Position numbers and translations under genes: made by a program
In this document: positions 5,108 through 6,541 of the stretch, piece after piece
How positions within the stretch are numbered: the stretch's first letter is position 1
How the letters are laid out: each line of letters starts with the position of its first letter
Source: Bdellovibrionales bacterium
Lineage (GTDB): Bacteria; Bdellovibrionota; Bdellovibrionia; Bdellovibrionales; UBA840
NCBI GenBank assembly: GCA_020434605.1
Contig: JAGRAL010000175.1
Location: 1-6,541 of the forward strand
Length of the DNA stretch: 6,541 nt
Direction of reading: 5' to 3'
The notes under the pieces: generated by a model
The model's input: the letters and a program-made list of their open reading frames with translations, nothing else
Told to the model about the DNA's origin: nothing
Databases searched by the model: none

Positions 5108-6109
5108 TTACTTTTTAGCTTCGCAGGATGCAATAGGTAGGTAGGAAGTTTTAAGTAATCTATACCTATCTGCCCGCTCTATTACGTAATACACGCTTTT
5201 GCCGTCAGGATGAAATACAGGTTCTAAGGCATTGCCCGCTTCTACTGTAATTGGTAGCACACAGCCCAACTGTAAATGGTATAGGTACAATTGATAATAA
5301 GAGCTTTCTTTTTGCTTAGCCGAAAATACAATCCACTGAGAATCTGGGTGCCAATCAAAATCTAAAATATCGTAAGCCTCTGGTGTAATGTCTTTACTAA
5401 TCAAAGGATACTTCGCTGGTGATACTAGTAAGCTTTTTTGATTATCCCTTTCTCGTATCCAAGCAATTTGATTACCGTTAGGTGAAAACTTAGGAGACTC
5501 ATCTCTCCATTTGCCAGAACTCACTATCGTCGCACTGGTTCCGTTGAAATTTGATTTTTTTAAAATATGAAATGGCCCGCGCTTAGAGCTATAGATCATT
5601 TCTCCTTTTAAGGGATGCAGCGCTATTCCCCCATCGAACCCAGAGTTCTGTGTGTACCTTCGAATATCACTACCGTCTAATTTACTGCTGTAAATTTCTG
5701 TATTTAAAACTTCTACATTGTTTTCGTCAGGATATAAAAACGAGCGCAAAAAAGATGGGTTTTCTTTATCCTCATCTGTTGTGCTAGTATAAACAACTCC
5801 AGCTCGCTGAGGTAAGTACCTTACTTCTGTAATTCTACCCACTTGGTGCGTGATTTGTCGTAATGAATTATTTGTTAGGTCCCACTCAAAGATTTGCGGA
5901 TTCTTTAAAGACTCATTCCAATGAACAAAGGCTAAAAACTTTCCGTCTTCAGAGAACGTCGGTGATCTGATTTCATCAAATTGCAAAACAATTTCGGGAG
6001 AACCGTAGTCTTTAGGCTTTGAAAGACTTTGATCTACTTCTGGCTTTGGTGCGCTTTGGCAACTGATGAATAACATTAGAAGTATCGAGTAAACCCATAG
6101 TCTTAGCAT
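5108..6109 (-). CDS. PD40/TolB-like beta-propeller lipoprotein
   Basis: This is a predicted membrane-anchored lipoprotein of 333 residues with a propeller of the kind found in the C-terminal part of TolB. The signal peptide (MLRLWVYSILLMLFISC) ends in a lipobox-like FISC with Cys17; Phe at -3 is less usual than Leu. A Pro/Lys/Ser-rich linker (18-38) follows. PD40-type repeats, each an aromatic strand after a S/H-P-x-G/D turn, occur at about 49-63 (SPTFSEDGKFLAF), 162-180 (ALHPLKGEMIYSSKRG), 205-220 (SPKFSPNGNQIAW), 251-264 (DWHPDSQWIVFSA) and 297-312 (PVFHPDGKSVYYV). TolB's N-terminal domain is missing, so it is not TolB itself. Such propellers usually bind proteins; the partner is unknown. 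The ATG has an AAAGG ribosome binding site nine bases upstream, inside mutY, which supports this start even though the first 98 bp overlap the mutY tail. It forms an operon with mutY and the small exported protein downstream. Confidence 0.82.
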   Translation of the reverse strand: MLRLWVYSILLMLFISCQSAPKPEVDQSLSKPKDYGSPEIVLQFDEIRSPTFSEDGKFLAFVHWNESLKNPQIFEWDLTNNSLRQITHQVGRITEVRYLPQRAGVVYTSTTDEDKENPSFLRSFLYPDENNVEVLNTEIYSSKLDGSDIRRYTQNSGFDGGIALHPLKGEMIYSSKRGPFHILKKSNFNGTSATIVSSGKWRDESPKFSPNGNQIAWIRERDNQKSLLVSPAKYPLISKDITPEAYDILDFDWHPDSQWIVFSAKQKESSYYQLYLYHLQLGCVLPITVEAGNALEPVFHPDGKSVYYVIERADRYRLLKTSYLPIASCEAKK

Positions 6110-6541
6110 GTGTTATGGCCTTTGTTGTGAGTGAAAAAGGACTTATCTTTTTTATTTCGTTTGCTTGAATCCATACTAAAGAATTTTTTGCTAACCGGCT
6201 AGGGCTAGTTTGAGAAATCTCGACATAAATCTCATGATGCGTAACAGAATGTCTAAAGTGGTACTCCTTAGGTTTTACATTTAATTTTTTGCCTTCTAGA
6301 GGCCAAAGCATTTCATCTTTTAAAAATGGTAAGGTCTGGTTTTTATGAAATGCGATCTTATTTTTATTTTTCAGTAAAAAAAGTTGAATATGCCAAATTT
6401 CATTTTTCTTTTTATCCTTCTTAAGAGGTAGTGTCGACTGTGTTCCCTGTTTTCTTGCTACACAGTTTTTTTGGAACGGGCAAAGTAAACAATTTGGATT
6501 TTGTGGCAAGCAAATTGTGGCTCCTACTTCCATCATAGCCT
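6012..6541 (-). CDS. mutY: A/G-specific adenine glycosylase MutY, C-terminal part (5' end outside window)
   Basis: MutY removes adenine mispaired with 8-oxoguanine or guanine in DNA, preventing G:C to T:A mutations. Only the last 176 residues or so are here; the catalytic helix-hairpin-helix domain lies beyond the right edge. The visible part opens with the AMMEVGATICL segment and the [4Fe-4S] loop, with cysteines spaced C-x6-C-x2-C-x5-C (CLPQNPNCLLCPFQKNC). The NUDIX-like domain that recognises 8-oxoG follows, with FRHSVTHHEIYVEI and the final LVWIQANEIKKISPFSLTTKAI, both family-typical. After this domain comes an extra basic Lys/Arg/Ser-rich tail of about 30 residues ending KARSRSKSFKA, which is exactly the part that overlaps the downstream lipoprotein gene. 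The reading frame is intact over the whole visible part. Confidence 0.92.
   Translation of the reverse strand, partial: AMMEVGATICLPQNPNCLLCPFQKNCVARKQGTQSTLPLKKDKKKNEIWHIQLFLLKNKNKIAFHKNQTLPFLKDEMLWPLEGKKLNVKPKEYHFRHSVTHHEIYVEISQTSPSRLAKNSLVWIQANEIKKISPFSLTTKAITHAKTMGLLDTSNVIHQLPKRTKARSRSKSFKA
6119..6123 (-). promoter_or_regulatory. Ribosome binding site of the PD40 lipoprotein gene
   Basis: AAAGG on the minus strand lies nine bases before the ATG at 6109. It is the best Shine-Dalgarno match in the window and sits inside mutY coding sequence. It supports the overlapping start and the intact signal peptide. Confidence 0.6.

Overview
The window is a compact, AT-rich piece of bacterial chromosome. 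It holds six complete protein genes and one gene cut by the right edge, and every gene longer than a few codons can be given at least a family. Gram-negative features are clear: a lipoprotein signal peptide, two Sec-type signal peptides, a PcnB-type poly(A) polymerase and an RhlB-type DEAD-box helicase. The low GC content, the shortage of Shine-Dalgarno sequences and the gene mix would suit a low-GC relative of the Bdellovibrionota or another deep proteobacterial branch. That placement is an inference; no marker gene here fixes the taxon. I see no transposase, integrase, CRISPR array, tRNA or rRNA.

Layout. Positions 1-161 carry no gene I can support, but 58-171 folds on the + strand into a long rod-shaped RNA of about 38 base pairs, five of them G-U. 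Positions 162-2132 hold two minus-strand genes: pcnB, then a secreted SGNH/GDSL hydrolase whose real start is probably at 878. A 23-bp gap at 2133-2155 separates pcnB from two plus-strand genes, a YbfF-like alpha/beta hydrolase and an RhlB-like RNA helicase with a basic disordered tail. The gap and the flanking codons hold two face-to-face promoters whose -10 boxes lie on almost the same bases. From 4562 to the right edge all genes run on the minus strand: mutY (3' part), a PD40 beta-propeller lipoprotein and a small exported protein. mutY and the lipoprotein overlap by 98 bp; the lipoprotein and the small protein are 9 bp apart.

How the genes fit together. Poly(A) polymerase and an RhlB-type helicase both act in RNA 3'-end decay and sit either side of one short divergent control region, so their expression may be linked. 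The mutY operon joins a DNA-repair enzyme to two envelope proteins of unknown role, probably a transcriptional arrangement rather than a shared pathway. Apart from AAAGG before the lipoprotein, starts lack good ribosome binding sites, and the two divergent promoters predict nearly leaderless mRNAs. No new defence or mobile system is visible. The most unusual items are the rod-shaped RNA, the symmetric divergent promoter and the long mutY/lipoprotein overlap.
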